Shown: positions 1 through 8,945, counted from the stretch's first letter. The stretch: DNA of 64,000 nt from Streptomyces sp. S.PNR 29 (GCF_030386795.1 NZ_JANUQM010000003.1:310001-374000); one strand, 5' to 3'. Translations and numbers: made by a program. Notes: generated by a model not told the origin, from the sequence alone.

Positions 1-1248
1 CAGGAGGACGTTCCCTGGCCCTGCAACCAGACCAAGTACATCTCCCACTTCCCGGAGGCCCGCGAGATCTGGTCGTACGGCTCCGGCTACGGCGGCAACG
101 CCCTCCTCGGCAAGAAGTGCTACGCCCTGCGCATCGCCTCGGTGATGGCCCGCGACGAGGGCTGGCTGGCCGAGCACATGCTGATCCTCAAGCTGACCCC
201 GCCGCGCGGCGAGGCCAAGTACGTCGCCGCCGCCTTCCCGAGCGCCTGCGGCAAGACCAACCTCGCCATGCTGGAGCCGACCATCCCCGGGTGGACCGTG
301 GAGACGATCGGCGACGACATCGCCTGGATGCGCTTCGGCGAGGACGGCCGCCTGTACGCCATCAACCCCGAGGCCGGCTTCTTCGGCGTCGCGCCCGGCA
401 CCGGTGAGCACACCAACGCCAACGCGATGAAGACGCTGTGGGGCAACGCCGTCTTCACCAACGTGGCGCTGACGGACGACAACGACATCTGGTGGGAGGG
501 CATGACCGAGGAGCCGCCCGCCCACCTCACCGACTGGAAGGGCAACGACTGGACGCCCGAGTCGGACACCCCGGCCGCGCACCCCAACGCCCGCTTCACC
601 GTGCCCGCCGCCCAGTGCCCGATCATCGCGCCCGAGTGGGAGGACCCCAAGGGCGTGCCGATCTCGGCGATCCTCTTCGGCGGCCGCCGCGCCACCGCCG
701 TACCGCTGGTGACGGAGTCCTTCGACTGGAACCACGGCGTCTTCCTCGGCGCCAACGTGGCCTCCGAGAAGACCGCCGCCGCCGAGGGCAAGGTCGGCGA
801 GCTGCGCCGCGACCCGTTCGCGATGCTGCCGTTCTGCGGCTACAACATGGGCGACTACATGGCGCACTGGATCGAGGTCGCCAAGGACAAGGACCAGTCC
901 AAGCTGCCGAAGATCTACTACGTCAACTGGTTCCGCAAGAACGACGAGGGCAAGTTCGTCTGGCCCGGCTTCGGCGAGAACAGCCGCGTGCTGAAGTGGA
1001 TCGTCGAGCGCCTCGACGGCAAGGCGGAGGGCGTCGAGACCCCGATCGGCATCCTGCCGACCAAGGAGGCCCTCGACACGAACGGCCTCGAACTGGCCGA
1101 CTCCGACCTGGACTTCCTGCTCACCGTCGACAAGGAGGTGTGGCGCGAGGAGGCCGCCCTGGTCCCCGAGCACCTCAACACCTTCGGTGACCACACGCCC
1201 AAGGAGCTGTGGGACGAGTACCGCGCCCTGGTGGAGCGCCTGGGCTGA
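1..1248 (+). CDS. pckG: Phosphoenolpyruvate carboxykinase (GTP), 5' truncated by window
   Basis: GTP-dependent PEP carboxykinase converts oxaloacetate to phosphoenolpyruvate in the cytosol, the entry step of gluconeogenesis. The frame is open from base 1, so only the C-terminal 415 residues are present; the family is about 600 residues long, so roughly a third is missing upstream. Visible signatures are the kinase-1a loop FPSACGKTN (fragment residues 79-87), the kinase-2 stretch GDDIAWMRF and the nucleotide-binding FGGRR. The CGKTN loop is characteristic of the GTP rather than the ATP family. A perfect hairpin terminator begins about 90 bases after the stop, so it seems to end its transcript. 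Nothing suggests damage. Confidence 0.97.
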   Translation, partial: QEDVPWPCNQTKYISHFPEAREIWSYGSGYGGNALLGKKCYALRIASVMARDEGWLAEHMLILKLTPPRGEAKYVAAAFPSACGKTNLAMLEPTIPGWTVETIGDDIAWMRFGEDGRLYAINPEAGFFGVAPGTGEHTNANAMKTLWGNAVFTNVALTDDNDIWWEGMTEEPPAHLTDWKGNDWTPESDTPAAHPNARFTVPAAQCPIIAPEWEDPKGVPISAILFGGRRATAVPLVTESFDWNHGVFLGANVASEKTAAAEGKVGELRRDPFAMLPFCGYNMGDYMAHWIEVAKDKDQSKLPKIYYVNWFRKNDEGKFVWPGFGENSRVLKWIVERLDGKAEGVETPIGILPTKEALDTNGLELADSDLDFLLTVDKEVWREEAALVPEHLNTFGDHTPKELWDEYRALVERLG

Positions 1249-1341
1249 ACCGGCCCGCCCAAGACGCCGCGGCCGGCTCCGATCGTGCCCTGACCAGCAA
1301 CATCGTCACGGCCGGCCGCGGTGGAAGCACCCGTAGGGACA

Positions 1342-1371
1342 GGAACCCCGCACAACGGCGTGCGGGGTTCC
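1342..1371 (+). terminator. Terminator hairpin after pckG
   Basis: A perfect 12-bp inverted repeat (GGAACCCCGCAC / GTGCGGGGTTCC) with a 6-base loop lies between pckG and the next gene. There is no T-tract, which is usual for Streptomyces terminators. Its presence argues against any start for the next gene upstream of it. Confidence 0.85.
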
Positions 1372-1473
1372 CGTCATGCCCCTTGCCCGCCGGATCTTCA
1401 CAGCTGTTTCATGCTCTTTACATGTGCCTCACTTTTCCCGGTGGGGCGCTCGAAACAGCCTGTGGGGGGACAG

Positions 1474-3204
1474 TTGAATACTGCATACCGGTCCAGACGT
1501 CTCGCGGCCACGCTGCTCGCCGCCGCACTCGCCGGAGGCGGTCTGACCGTCGCCGCCGCACCCGCGGCGTACGCGGCGGCGTCCGACGCCGTGGCCAAGC
1601 TGCCGATCAGCTCGTTCTCGGCGCTCGCGGTGGACTCCGTGCGTGAGCGGGTCTACGTCGCCGACAGCAACACCGGCTCGCAGTACACCTCGGGCCTCGT
1701 CGCCGTGTACACCTTCGGCGGTGAGCGCGTGGGGACGATCAGCACGACGAACCACGTCTCCGGGCTGGCGGTCAGCTCCGACGGCACCCAGCTCCACGTG
1801 GGCGAGCGGTACCAGGTCACCACCTACGACACCGCGACACTCACCCGTACGGCTGTCCGCTCCGCCAACACCGACCAGTGCGGCCGTGATCTCGCCTTCT
1901 CCGGCGGCCAGTTGTACTTCACCACCTCGTACACGGACTACCCCGGTCAGTGCGCCACGGCCCGCACCAACCTGGACGCGTTCATCAACGGCACCCACAC
2001 CCGCACCGGGTGGAACGACACCGGCAGGCTCCAGCTGGAGGCCGGTCCCGGCAACCGCATGGCCATGGGGCAGCCGCTCAACGCGAGCGCGCCCGACCCC
2101 TTCCTCACGGTGTTCGACACCAGCGGTGACTCCCCGGTGCGCGAGGCGGCGCGCCGCTTCTCCGACGGCGAGGGCAAGGGAGCCCTGGACTTCAAGGACG
2201 TGGCGTTCTCCGCGGACGGAGCCAGGGTCGCCGTCGCCGACGCCGCCCACGGCACCCGGCTGCTCAACACCGGTGACCTGTCGGACGCGGCGACCGGCTA
2301 CCCGGCGCTCCCGTCCGGCGCCAGTGCCAGCGCGGTCGCCTTCAGCGGCGACGGCAAGTACATCGCGCGCGGAGCCGCCGCCACCGGATCGACCCCCGAC
2401 CTGCTGGTGCAGCCCGCCGACCCGGGCGACTCCACGGCTCCGCTGGAGTTCGTCTTCGAGGGCAGCCTCGACGGCGACCGGGTCGTGCCGCGCGGCATGG
2501 AGTGGTCGGCGGACGGCTCCCGGCTGTTCGCGGTGACCGCCAACGCGGCCGGCAACCAGTTCTGGCTGCACGTCGTCCAGCCCCCGGCCGTCCAGTACGA
2601 CGCCCGCTTCACCGGCGGTCTCACCCACAGCCCCGCCCAGGCCGTCGCGGGCGAACCGCTGGCCGTACGCGGAAAGCTGGAGCAGGACGGCCCGGCGCCG
2701 GCCGAGCCCCTCAAGGTCAAGGCGACCCGCACCGACGCGAACGGCACCCACGACCTGGGCACCGCGACCGTCAAGGGCGACGGCACGTTCACGGTCCTCG
2801 ACGAGCCCGACCTGGTCGGCGAGGCCACCTACCGGGTGTCCTTCCTCGGCGACCTGACCCACCGCCCCGCCGAGGACGTCACCACCACGGTGTCCGTCGG
2901 CAAGGCGCCCACCGCGATCGCGCTCACCGCTCCCGAGGAGGCGTCGATGAGCACGGGCGTCGAGATCACCGGCACGTTCACCGCACAGGGCAAGGCACTG
3001 CCGGACCGGGCGGTGCTCAAGGTGCAGCGGACCGACAGCCTCGGCACCGGCACGCTGTCGTCGGTGACCGTTGCCGCGGACGGCACGTTCACCATCAACG
3101 ACATCCCGCGCGTCCGGCGCGACGTGACCTACACGGTCAGCTGGCCGGGCGACGACCTGCACGAGGCATCGACGGCATCGGCAACGGTGTACGTCAGACG
3201 CTGA
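1474..3204 (+). CDS. Secreted beta-propeller / Ig-like repeat protein
   Basis: Exported protein of 576 residues, function unknown. I chose the TTG at 1474 because it directly follows the purine-rich GGGGGGACAG and gives a clean signal peptide: basic RSRR, a hydrophobic Ala/Leu core, then an AYA-type cleavage site near residue 30. An upstream GTG at 1321 would translate through the pckG terminator. Residues about 35-370 hold repeated short strands of the type VAVSSDGTQLHVGE and VAFSADGARVAVAD, typical of WD40-like or YVTN beta-propellers. Residues about 375-576 hold two homologous Ig-like domains of about 95 residues, each with a GDGTFTV or ADGTFTI strand. A surface-binding role is plausible; no catalytic motif is visible. 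Confidence 0.85.
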   Translation: MNTAYRSRRLAATLLAAALAGGGLTVAAAPAAYAAASDAVAKLPISSFSALAVDSVRERVYVADSNTGSQYTSGLVAVYTFGGERVGTISTTNHVSGLAVSSDGTQLHVGERYQVTTYDTATLTRTAVRSANTDQCGRDLAFSGGQLYFTTSYTDYPGQCATARTNLDAFINGTHTRTGWNDTGRLQLEAGPGNRMAMGQPLNASAPDPFLTVFDTSGDSPVREAARRFSDGEGKGALDFKDVAFSADGARVAVADAAHGTRLLNTGDLSDAATGYPALPSGASASAVAFSGDGKYIARGAAATGSTPDLLVQPADPGDSTAPLEFVFEGSLDGDRVVPRGMEWSADGSRLFAVTANAAGNQFWLHVVQPPAVQYDARFTGGLTHSPAQAVAGEPLAVRGKLEQDGPAPAEPLKVKATRTDANGTHDLGTATVKGDGTFTVLDEPDLVGEATYRVSFLGDLTHRPAEDVTTTVSVGKAPTAIALTAPEEASMSTGVEITGTFTAQGKALPDRAVLKVQRTDSLGTGTLSSVTVAADGTFTINDIPRVRRDVTYTVSWPGDDLHEASTASATVYVRR

Positions 3205-3225
3205 CCCTGAACGAACGAAGGGGGA

Positions 3226-3247
3226 GGGGGTGCGCCGGCGCCCCCTT
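3226..3247 (+). terminator. Terminator hairpin after the secreted propeller protein
   Basis: A G-rich then C-rich inverted repeat (GGGGGTGC, loop GCCG, GCGCCCCC, followed by TTCTC) starts about 20 bases after the stop at 3204. One pair is a G-T wobble. It separates this gene from the convergent small gene that ends at 3346. Confidence 0.65.
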
Positions 3248-3345
3248 CTCTCCGTCTGATGGGGCCGACGCGGTACATGGCGCCCGGTCCGCGCGTCGCT
3301 GCGGGTGCACGCGGACCGGGGCCGTTCAGGGGATCCCGCTGGGGA

Positions 3346-3774
3346 TCAGCCGGCGGCGCTCAACTCGCGCGGCCCGGCCAGCGCGGCGTCATGCGCGTCC
3401 ATCTGCTCGGCGGCCAGGATCGCGGCCGCCGTGTCGGCGCGGGAGGCGGCCACGACCAGTGCGCGGCCCGCCAGCGCGTGCGCCCTGCGGTGCAGGGCCG
3501 TCAGTCGCGGTTCGGCCTGGCCGGCGGTCACCGACGCACGAGTCGGCGTACGTCCTCCCCGCAGCCGCGACACCTGCTCGGCGAGCCGTTCTGCCGCGGC
3601 GTCCAGGTCGGCGGACGGCGCCAGCGCGCGCAGCTCGTCCGTGACGGCGAGCAGTGCGGCGAGATGGCCCGCGAGCTGGATGTCCAGCTCTTCCTCACGT
3701 GACCGGTGGGGGAAGTCGGAGGTGGTGCCGGCCATCGTGCTGTGGACCGACTTGGTGCGGATCGGCTCGTACAT
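3346..3774 (-). CDS. Small alpha-helical protein of unknown function
   Basis: Protein of 142 residues that I do not recognise. The ATG at 3774 is preferred over one 33 bases upstream because AGGAGG sits 7-8 bases before it. The sequence is Ala/Leu/Arg rich with heptad-like spacing throughout, suggesting a helical bundle or coiled coil; there is no signal peptide, membrane segment or cysteine. It stands alone between two genes and has its own promoter, with a -10-like TAGGAT and a TTAGA-N5-TCTAA palindrome upstream, so it is probably controlled by a dedicated repressor. Function cannot be inferred. Confidence 0.75.
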   Translation of the reverse strand: MYEPIRTKSVHSTMAGTTSDFPHRSREEELDIQLAGHLAALLAVTDELRALAPSADLDAAAERLAEQVSRLRGGRTPTRASVTAGQAEPRLTALHRRAHALAGRALVVAASRADTAAAILAAEQMDAHDAALAGPRELSAAG

Positions 3775-3807
3775 GAGATGGCCTCCTGTGTGCTTACAGG
3801 AAGCCAT

Positions 3808-3828
3808 CCTAGCTTAGATTGCGTCTAA
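3808..3828 (-). promoter_or_regulatory. Promoter with palindromic operator for the 3346-3774 gene
   Basis: Read on the minus strand, TTAGA-CGCAA-TCTAA (3828-3814) is a perfect inverted repeat with 5-bp arms and a 5-bp spacer. A TAGGAT hexamer, a very good Streptomyces -10, follows at about 3813-3808. The palindrome would therefore sit in the -35/-10 spacer, the typical position of a repressor site. The AT-rich arms stand out in this GC background. Fur-family proteins can use AT-rich sites of this general kind, but I cannot assign the regulator. Confidence 0.5.
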
Positions 3829-3896
3829 AGTTGAGCTCTTCACAAAATCGGACGGTGTCATGCACGTAGCGTGAGCAACTCCACGCTTTTCCCTGC

Positions 3897-5108
3897 TCAC
3901 GGCTGGCTGTAGCCGTCCAGGAAGTTCGCGATCCGCCCCACCGCGTCCCGCAGGTCACCGACCGTGGGCAGGGTCACCACCCGGAAGTGGTCCGGCTCGG
4001 GCCAGTTGAAGCCGGTGCCCTGCACGACCATGATCTTCTCCCGCCGCAGCAGGTCCAGGACCATCCGGCGGTCGTCCCTGATCTTGAAGACCTTGGGGTC
4101 GAGACGCGGGAACAGGTACAGCGCCCCCTTCGGCTTCACGCACGTCACACCCGGGATCTGGGTCAGCAGCTCGTAGGCGACGTCCCGCTGCTCCCGCAGC
4201 CGCCCGCCCGGCAGTACCAGGTCGTTGATGGACTGCCGCCCGGTCAGCGCGGCCACCACCCCGTGCTGGCCCGGCATGTTCGCGCACAGCCGCATGTTCG
4301 CCAGGATCGTCAGACCCTCGATGTAGGAGTCGGCGTGCGCGCGCGGCCCGGAGATGGACAGCCAGCCCACCCGGTATCCCGCCGCCCGGTAGGCCTTGGA
4401 CATGCCGTTGAAGGTGAGCGTCAGCAGGTCCGGCGCGACCGCCGCGGTCGGCGTGTGCGTGGCACCGTCGTAGAGGATCTTGTCGTAGATCTCGTCGGAG
4501 CAGACCAGCAGGTTGTGGCGGCGGGCGATGTCGGTCAGGCCCTTGATCACCGCCTCGTCGTACACGGCCCCCGTCGGGTTGTTGGGGTTGATGATGACGA
4601 GCGCCTTGGTGCGGTCGGTGACCTTGCGCTCCACGTCCGCGAGGTCCGGCATCCAGTCGGACTGCTCGTCGCACCGGTAGTGCACGGCCGTACCGCCGGA
4701 GAGCGAGACCGCCGCCGTCCACAGGGGGTAGTCGGGCGCGGGCACGAGGACCTCGTCCCCGTCGTCCAGCAGGCCCTGCATCGCCATCGCGATCAGCTCG
4801 GAGACGCCGTTGCCGATGAAGACGTGCTCGACGTCCGTCTCGATGCCGAGGGTCTGGTTGTGCATGACGACCGCCCGGCGCGCGGCCAGCAGGCCCTTCG
4901 CGTCGCCGTAGCCATGCGCCGTCGAGACGTTGCGGAGGACATCCTCCAGGATCTCGGGAGGGCACTCGAAGCCGAACGCCGCCGGGTTGCCGGTGTTCAG
5001 CTTGAGGATCCGATGCCCGGCCGCCTCAAGCCGCATCGCCTCCTCGAGCACCGGGCCCCGGATCTCGTAACAGACGTTGGCGAGCTTGGTCGACTGGATC
5101 ACCTGCAT
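3897..5108 (-). CDS. alaA: Pyridoxal-phosphate-dependent aminotransferase (alanine-type, class I/II)
   Basis: Aminotransferase of 403 residues, closest in pattern to AlaA-type enzymes that interconvert alanine and pyruvate with glutamate as donor. The opening residues SKL/TKLANVCYEIRGPV-like and LKLNTGNPAAFGF match the start of that group; the PLP-binding lysine lies in FNGMSKAYRAAGYRVGW. I use the ATG at 5108: it aligns with family N-termini, whereas the in-frame GTG at 5159 would add 17 residues including a rare TTA codon. No Shine-Dalgarno precedes 5108, but a TAAGCT hexamer ends 7 bases upstream, so the message may be leaderless. The gene is monocistronic. The exact amino-acid substrate is inferred. 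Confidence 0.87.
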   Translation of the reverse strand: MQVIQSTKLANVCYEIRGPVLEEAMRLEAAGHRILKLNTGNPAAFGFECPPEILEDVLRNVSTAHGYGDAKGLLAARRAVVMHNQTLGIETDVEHVFIGNGVSELIAMAMQGLLDDGDEVLVPAPDYPLWTAAVSLSGGTAVHYRCDEQSDWMPDLADVERKVTDRTKALVIINPNNPTGAVYDEAVIKGLTDIARRHNLLVCSDEIYDKILYDGATHTPTAAVAPDLLTLTFNGMSKAYRAAGYRVGWLSISGPRAHADSYIEGLTILANMRLCANMPGQHGVVAALTGRQSINDLVLPGGRLREQRDVAYELLTQIPGVTCVKPKGALYLFPRLDPKVFKIRDDRRMVLDLLRREKIMVVQGTGFNWPEPDHFRVVTLPTVGDLRDAVGRIANFLDGYSQP

Positions 5109-5233
5109 GTCAGGGAGCTTACGGCCCGGTAACGCCCCGTGGGTCGTGTTTTCCGCCACGTGAGACGGGTGGTTTGGGTAGTTATCGCCTTGCCCTGTCC
5201 CATCGACCCCTCCGCTCTCTACAATGCGCCGTC

Positions 5234-5917
5234 ATGTCCAGCCCACCTCAGTACGAAAACGGGTCGTACGGCCTCCAGGGGGCGCATCGGCAGGACGGCG
5301 AGCCCCAGGATCCGCCGAACGTGTACCACCCGACGCCTGCCTCACCCCCGCCGTACGAGGAGTACGCCGATCCGGCGGCGGCCCATGGCTGGGAGAACGC
5401 GTACGACGAGACCCGTGAGCTGCCCCCGGTGGCGGCCGGTGGCCGGCCCGGGGCGCACCGGCGTGCCCGGCGCACGCCCGGTCCCTGGCGCTCGCGCCGT
5501 GTCGCGGTCGCCGTGGGGGCGCTGGGTGCCGTGTCGGCGGCCGCCCTGGCCGTCGGTTTCTCGTCCGGTTCCTCGGGAGGGTCGCAGGACAAGGGGAACC
5601 GTACGAGTCCGACGGCCCCGGACTCCGCGGCGCCCACCGACGGCCGGAGCCCGGCGGACGCGAAGTCCTCCACCGGCCCCTCCTCCGCCGCGGCGCCCGG
5701 GCCGGGGGCCGTCGGCGGTGATCCGTCGGGCGCGGCGTCCGTGTCCCCGTCCGTGTCCCCGAGCCGCGCCGGATCGGACGCTGGCGCCGAACGCCCCTCT
5801 TCCGGCCCGTCCTCCGCCGGCACCACGTCCGCCCCCGCCCCCACGGCGACCTCGGCCCCGGGCAATTCCGACGGCAAGCCCGGGCACGGGCCGGGTGGGA
5901 CGAAGGGGCCCAAGTAG
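5234..5917 (+). CDS. Single-pass membrane protein with Ser/Pro-rich external tail
   Basis: Protein of 227 residues with no recognisable catalytic domain. Residues 1-80 are a Pro/Tyr-rich cytoplasmic segment (PPYEEY), residues about 89-108 form one membrane helix after RSRR, and the rest is a disordered Ser/Pro/Thr/Gly tail ending HGPGGTKGPK. The ATG at 5234 lacks a Shine-Dalgarno; TACAAT ends 9 bases upstream, so a leaderless start is likely. The last ~280 bases are duplicated immediately downstream (5953-6193). It is divergent from the aminotransferase gene. Function unknown. Confidence 0.7.
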   Translation: MSSPPQYENGSYGLQGAHRQDGEPQDPPNVYHPTPASPPPYEEYADPAAAHGWENAYDETRELPPVAAGGRPGAHRRARRTPGPWRSRRVAVAVGALGAVSAAALAVGFSSGSSGGSQDKGNRTSPTAPDSAAPTDGRSPADAKSSTGPSSAAAPGPGAVGGDPSGAASVSPSVSPSRAGSDAGAERPSSGPSSAGTTSAPAPTATSAPGNSDGKPGHGPGGTKGPK

Positions 5918-5951
5918 CCGCGGGCCAGCGGTTGCGGGCCCTGGATCCCGG
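5674..5951 (+). repeat. Imperfect tandem duplication, copy 1 (3' end of the 5234-5917 gene)
   Basis: The last ~240 bases of the membrane-protein gene plus 34 bases beyond its stop recur at 5953-6193. The final ~95 bases (about 5856-5951) are nearly identical between copies, including the stop codon; earlier parts have diverged by substitutions and small deletions. Confidence 0.85.
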
Positions 5952-5952
5952 T

Positions 5953-6193
5953 CGGCCCCTCCTGCGCCGCGGCGCCCGGGAGAGGGGCCGTCGGGTGTGG
6001 CGTCCGTGTCCCCCGAGCCGGGCCGGGGCGGACAGTGGTGCCGAGCGTTCCTCGTCGGGGCCGTCCGCTGCCGGCACCACGTCCGCCCTCGCGGCTGCCC
6101 CGGGCAATTCCGACGGCAAGCCCGGGCACGGGCCGGGTGGGACGAAGGGGCCCAAGTAGCCGCGGGCCAGCGGCTGTGGGCCCTGGATCCCGG
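5953..6193 (+). repeat. Imperfect tandem duplication, copy 2 (gene-end relic)
   Basis: Second copy of 5674-5951, offset by 242 bases at its conserved end. In one frame it still encodes a tail like GNSDGKPGHGPGGTKGPK, but it has no own start or ribosome site and is frame-shifted relative to the parent gene, so it is a relic and not a gene. It fills most of the 318-base gap before the KAP gene, and that gene's TAGGTT -10 candidate lies at its right border. Confidence 0.85.
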
Positions 6194-6235
6194 TAGGTTG
6201 TGGCGACCGAACGGGGACGGAGGGGAACGCGGGGC

Positions 6236-8008
6236 ATGGACTTCTCGCTGCTCAACGATGAACCGGTGGACACGCCGGAGGCCGATCTGCTGGGCACCGG
6301 CCGGGCCGCCCGCGAGATCGCGAAGCTGCTGCACGACTCCCGGACGGCCACCCCCTTCACGCTCTCCGTCGACGCGGGCTGGGGGACGGGCAAGAGCAGC
6401 CTGATGCGGCTGGTCGACGCGGAGCTGCGGAGGCGGCGGGATGTCGAGACCGTCTGGTACAACGCCTGGACCTCCACGGGGGGTGACGCGCTGGAGGGGC
6501 TCATCAAGTCCGTGCTGATGAGCTTCGACCGGCGCGTGCTGCGGCGCGCGCTGCACCGTCTGTCCGAGCGGCGGACCCTGATCGCGGCGATCGGCGCGAC
6601 GCTGGGCGTGGCGCTGGCCCCGTTCGGGGTGGCGGGGCTGGTCGACCGCTTCTGGCAGACCCTGTCCGTCGACCCGAGGTCCCGCAACGCCATGCGCGAC
6701 GCTCTGCGGGACCTCGCGACCGAGTGGGCGGAATCGGCGCCGTACGAGCCACGGCGGCTTCTCGTCGTCTTCATCGACGACCTCGACCGCTGCTCGGAGG
6801 AGACCGTCCTCGCGGTGTGCGAGGCGGTGAAGGTCTACCTGGACGTGCCCGGACTCGCCTTCGTCATCGGCTGCGACCGCTCGGCCCTCGGCCCGTCGGG
6901 GCTGTTGCGGGACCTGGGACCGGCCGGGTCGGCGTTCATGGAGAAGATCTTCCAGACCAGCTACCGGCTGCCGGTGCCGGGCAGTGACGAGGTCGAGGCG
7001 TACGTACGGCACTGCTCGGAGCGCTCCGGGCTGCGCGCACTGATCGACGACGACCTGGTGAAGCTCATCGCCGACCGCTCGGCCCGCAACCCGCGCAGGA
7101 TCAAGCGGCTCATCAACGGCTTCGGGCTGGAGTGCTCGCTCAACCCGGTGTGGGCGAGCTTCAGGCCGGAAGCGGTGATCAGGACGCTGCTGCTCCAGTA
7201 CCTGTACGGCGACTTCTACCGGCTCCTGGTCACCGGCGACGGCACCTACGCGCACGCGGCACGGGAGTTCCGTGAGTACCGGGTGGCCCGGCGGGTGCTG
7301 AGCGAGGCGGTGCGGCCGGATCCCGAGTCATGGCAGAGCACGGTGAACAGCGTGACGGGCCACGGGCTCGCGGAGCCGGACATGGCGCGCCCGGACGGCT
7401 GGGCGGCCGTGCTGGCCCGGCTGGAGGAGGAGCTGCCCACCTCCTATCCCGCCCTCGCCCGCGACCAGAACTTCGTCAACCTCGTCGAGGAGTGGATGCG
7501 CCTGCCGCAGGTGGACGAGCTGGTGAAGCGGTTACAGGAGGGCGGCGTGGCCTCGGTCGTCCCCTTCCGCGACGGCGACGAGGCGCCGGACGGGGGCGAC
7601 GACACACCCGCCGAAGAGCGTGACACCTACGAGGGCCTCCGCGTCCTCTGGGTCGACGACAAACCGGACGGGAACCGGACCTACATCGAGCACCTCCGGC
7701 GTCGCGGCGCCGACGTCGTGCTGGCCGAGGACGGGCGGAGCGCGGAGGAGACGCTGCGCACCCAGACCGTCGATCTGCTGCTCTCCGACATCGCGCGCGG
7801 GTCCGACCGGGACGCCGGCTTCACCGATCTCGCACGCTGGCGGCAGCGGGGGCGCTTCGACGGACCGGCGGTCTTCTTCACCGGCCGGGTGACCCCCGCC
7901 CGCGAACGTCGCAGCCGGGAACTGGGTGCGCGGATCGCGACCTCCGGCTCGACGCTCTTCCAGCACATCGACGCGGCATACGAGGAAATCCGCCAACACC
8001 GGTCCTGA
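6236..8008 (+). CDS. KAP-family P-loop NTPase fused to a degenerate receiver-like domain
   Basis: Protein of 590 residues. Residues about 20-420 are a KAP NTPase: Walker A GWGTGKSS at 48-55, a hydrophobic segment at about 115-135 inserted in the ATPase domain as is usual for this family, and Walker B LLVVFIDDLDRC at 175-186. After a Pro/Asp-rich linker, residues about 468-590 resemble a response-regulator receiver: VDD at 473-475, a candidate phosphoacceptor Asp518 in LLLSDIARG and a Thr in FFTGR, but no obvious conserved lysine. KAP proteins are membrane-associated ATPases, some linked to phage defence. The ATG at 6236 is chosen over GTG 6200 because GGAGGGG lies upstream and TAGGTT overlaps the earlier start. 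A TTA codon (7532-7534) makes it a likely bldA target. Confidence 0.85.
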   Translation: MDFSLLNDEPVDTPEADLLGTGRAAREIAKLLHDSRTATPFTLSVDAGWGTGKSSLMRLVDAELRRRRDVETVWYNAWTSTGGDALEGLIKSVLMSFDRRVLRRALHRLSERRTLIAAIGATLGVALAPFGVAGLVDRFWQTLSVDPRSRNAMRDALRDLATEWAESAPYEPRRLLVVFIDDLDRCSEETVLAVCEAVKVYLDVPGLAFVIGCDRSALGPSGLLRDLGPAGSAFMEKIFQTSYRLPVPGSDEVEAYVRHCSERSGLRALIDDDLVKLIADRSARNPRRIKRLINGFGLECSLNPVWASFRPEAVIRTLLLQYLYGDFYRLLVTGDGTYAHAAREFREYRVARRVLSEAVRPDPESWQSTVNSVTGHGLAEPDMARPDGWAAVLARLEEELPTSYPALARDQNFVNLVEEWMRLPQVDELVKRLQEGGVASVVPFRDGDEAPDGGDDTPAEERDTYEGLRVLWVDDKPDGNRTYIEHLRRRGADVVLAEDGRSAEETLRTQTVDLLLSDIARGSDRDAGFTDLARWRQRGRFDGPAVFFTGRVTPARERRSRELGARIATSGSTLFQHIDAAYEEIRQHRS

Positions 8009-8111
8009 ATCGACTCCTTGTCCCCCCACCCCCTTGCGTTGAGAATGCGCATGACAAAAACGGGCGGCCGGAAGATCTCCGGTCGCTCACGTCTGCAGAG
8101 GGGACCCCCAC

Positions 8112-8945
8112 ATGAACAAGCCGCTCCTCGCCGTGCTCGGCGCCCTGGCGATCGCCGGGACGGGCACGGCACCAGCGGTTGCCGCCGGCACGGCGCCCGC
8201 GCCCGCCGTGCAGGCCGTCACCTTCGCCGGCACCGTCTCGCTCAGCAACTGCTCGGGCTCGGTGATCCGCTTCCCCAGCTCGGAGGAGAACGACCCGGCG
8301 CTGGTGATGTCCAACGGCCACTGCCTGGAGACAGGGTTCCCGGACCCCGGCGAGGTCGTCGTCAACCAGGCCTCCAGCCGCAGCTTCGGCCTGCTCAGCT
8401 CCTCCGGCGCGCGCCTCGGCACCCTGCGGGCCAACAAGATCGCGTACGCGACGATGACCGACACGGACGTCGCGCTGTACCAGCTCACCACCACCTACGC
8501 GCAGATCAAGAGCTCGTACGGCATCAACGCGCTGACGCTCAACGACACCCGCCCGGCCGCCGGCACCGCCATCACGGTCGTCTCCGGCTACTGGAAGCGG
8601 ACGTACTCCTGCAACATCGACGGCTTCGCCTACCGTCTGAAGGAAGGCGCCTGGACCTGGAAGGACTCGGTCCGCTACACCTCCGCCTGCCAGACCATCG
8701 GTGGCACCTCGGGCTCGCCCGTCATCGACAACGCCACCGGCAAGGTCGTCGCCGTCAACAACACCGGCAACGAGGACGGCGAGCGCTGCACCGACAACAA
8801 CCCCTGCGAGGTCGACGCGAACGGCAACGTGACCGTCCGCGAGGGCATCAACTACGGCCAGCAGACCTACCAGATACCGGCCTGCTTCGGCCTCGACAAC
8901 AAGCTCGACCTCAGCCGCAGCGGCTGCACCCTGCCCAAGCCGTAA
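8112..8945 (+). CDS. Secreted trypsin-like serine protease
   Basis: Exported S1-type peptidase of 277 residues. A signal peptide (MNKPLL, hydrophobic core, AVA-A) occupies about residues 1-25. The catalytic triad is readable: His70 in SNGHC, an Asp in TDTDVALYQL (117 or 119), and Ser200 in GGTSGSPV. Cysteines are spaced for disulfides (SNCSG with NGHC; SACQT; C-terminal cysteines). The ATG follows AGAGGGG at a good distance. It stands alone, 100 bases after the KAP gene and convergent with the amidohydrolase gene. The pattern resembles secreted trypsin-like proteins without a long propeptide; substrate unknown. Confidence 0.88.
   Translation: MNKPLLAVLGALAIAGTGTAPAVAAGTAPAPAVQAVTFAGTVSLSNCSGSVIRFPSSEENDPALVMSNGHCLETGFPDPGEVVVNQASSRSFGLLSSSGARLGTLRANKIAYATMTDTDVALYQLTTTYAQIKSSYGINALTLNDTRPAAGTAITVVSGYWKRTYSCNIDGFAYRLKEGAWTWKDSVRYTSACQTIGGTSGSPVIDNATGKVVAVNNTGNEDGERCTDNNPCEVDANGNVTVREGINYGQQTYQIPACFGLDNKLDLSRSGCTLPKP

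Noticed and set aside
1321..1473. N-terminal extension of the secreted propeller protein from a GTG at 1321
   Set aside because: It would translate through the perfect terminator hairpin of pckG and displace the signal peptide from the N-terminus.
3814..3828. Naming TTAGA-N5-TCTAA a FurA box
   Set aside because: The AT-rich arms are suggestive, but I cannot recall the consensus exactly and the gene has no link to iron or peroxide.
5932..6159. A 75-codon frame as a separate small gene
   Set aside because: It is the decayed second copy of the end of the preceding gene, without a ribosome site; treated as a repeat relic.
6236..8008. A multi-gene phage-defence island around the KAP gene
   Set aside because: The neighbours (protease, membrane protein, aminotransferase) are not defence genes and no mobile-element borders are visible; only the single gene is notable.
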